From: Metopolophium dirhodum | Taxonomy: Eukaryota; Arthropoda; Insecta; Hemiptera; Aphididae | Length of the DNA stretch: 64,000 bases | NCBI RefSeq assembly: GCF_019925205.1 | Contig: NC_083568.1 | Coordinates: 4,268,237-4,332,236 of the forward strand | Direction of reading: 5' to 3' | Shown here: positions 63,451-64,000 of the stretch, piece by piece | Layout: each line of letters begins with the position of its first letter | Position numbering within the stretch: position 1 is the stretch's first letter | Made by a program: the position numbers and the translations under genes | The notes under the pieces: model-generated | Databases searched by the model: none | Told to the model about the DNA's origin: nothing | What the model saw: only the letters and a program-made list of their open reading frames with translations

Positions 63451-64000
63451 TTAGCCATATATTGTGTAGGTATAAAAGTATTATATCAATTTTTACCTGA
63501 CCCCATAAATTACTATTTCATAGTTTATACTTATTTATTAAAACGAAGGGTTTTTTTCATTTTTTAAATATTATACACACACAGTAGGTGTTTGAAATAA
63601 TTTACATAGGAAGTTATATTTTATTACTCAATAATACTACTTAGAACACACTATAATACGTATGTAGGTATAAGAAAAAATATTCACGTCCTGTAGTGTA
63701 GGGCCTATACCTAAATATTATTTGTATATTTAAAAAAGTTTAGTTTTAGAATATTTTGTATTAATATTTACCTGGATACATAGGTATAACGTATAGGTTA
63801 GGTTATACCTACAATATGTATAGTATACCTATCTAGTGAGTACGCCACTGAGTAGTAGTGACTAGCATCTACTTTTGTCTATTTTTAATGGGTATTTTCT
63901 ATATAGATAATAGATATAGCTGTCATGTGCCATATATATATATATACATAAATACTGATTTTACAATGTATTACGTCTGCACTCTGCATCGTACACTCTT

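Larger units (their letters stand above)
57210..64000. other. Right-hand intergenic DNA
   Basis: Apart from the two open frames at 58865 and 63190 and the patch at 60660-60860, this is AT-rich DNA with TAGGTACCTA motifs and A/T runs. No tRNA, rRNA or complete mobile element is visible. Confidence 0.3.

Noticed and set aside
1..64000. CRISPR arrays, bacterial operons, rRNA genes, viral integrations
   Set aside because: No regularly spaced direct repeats, no ribosome-binding-site/operon structure, no rRNA-like or viral coding sequence was recognised. The window is eukaryotic.

Overview
The window looks like insect nuclear DNA, most probably from an aphid. It is very AT-rich, with long introns and intergenic stretches. 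The palindrome TAGGTACCTA and (TAGG)n runs recur, as they commonly do in aphid assemblies, and the two protein genes that can be read through their introns are insect-like. The species is an inference; the gene identities are strong.

Layout. Bases 1-1250 are flanking DNA. Ran, the small GTPase of nuclear transport, lies on the minus strand (coding 2597 down to 1257, four exons, 215 aa), with a probable non-coding first exon and CpG-richer promoter near 3396-3645. About 4.6 kb of AT-rich intergenic DNA follows, with one fold-back element. Syntaxin 1A, the plasma-membrane Q-SNARE of synaptic exocytosis, runs on the plus strand from 8562 to 34961. It has nine coding positions, 301 aa, and introns up to 17.7 kb. 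Its 3' region probably continues to about 38.2 kb. The two genes are divergent and have no evident functional link beyond being neighbours.

The most interesting point is that syntaxin has two versions of its eighth coding exon (33769-33879 and 34232-34342). Both are 111 nt, phase 0-0, and start with nearly the same ten residues. They encode two different C-terminal halves of the SNARE helix and two different juxtamembrane segments. An 11-bp inverted repeat brackets the splice donor of the first version, and a 19-A tract sits just before the acceptor of the second. This looks like mutually exclusive splicing that would change SNARE zippering and lipid contact.

The syntaxin introns, especially intron 3 (13237-30908), hold many non-autonomous mobile elements. 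They include a fold-back family whose copies share TIR modules (AAGAGGATG...) around a palindromic core, a hAT-like MITE with 8-bp duplications, a tRNA-type SINE, a retroelement 3' fragment, a 440-bp near-palindrome, and a large dispersed repeat carrying GATTCTGAGCG. From 38.2 to 64 kb no gene can be established. That stretch holds more repeats and two short minus-strand open frames (58865-58999 and 63190-63450) that look more coding-like than their surroundings.
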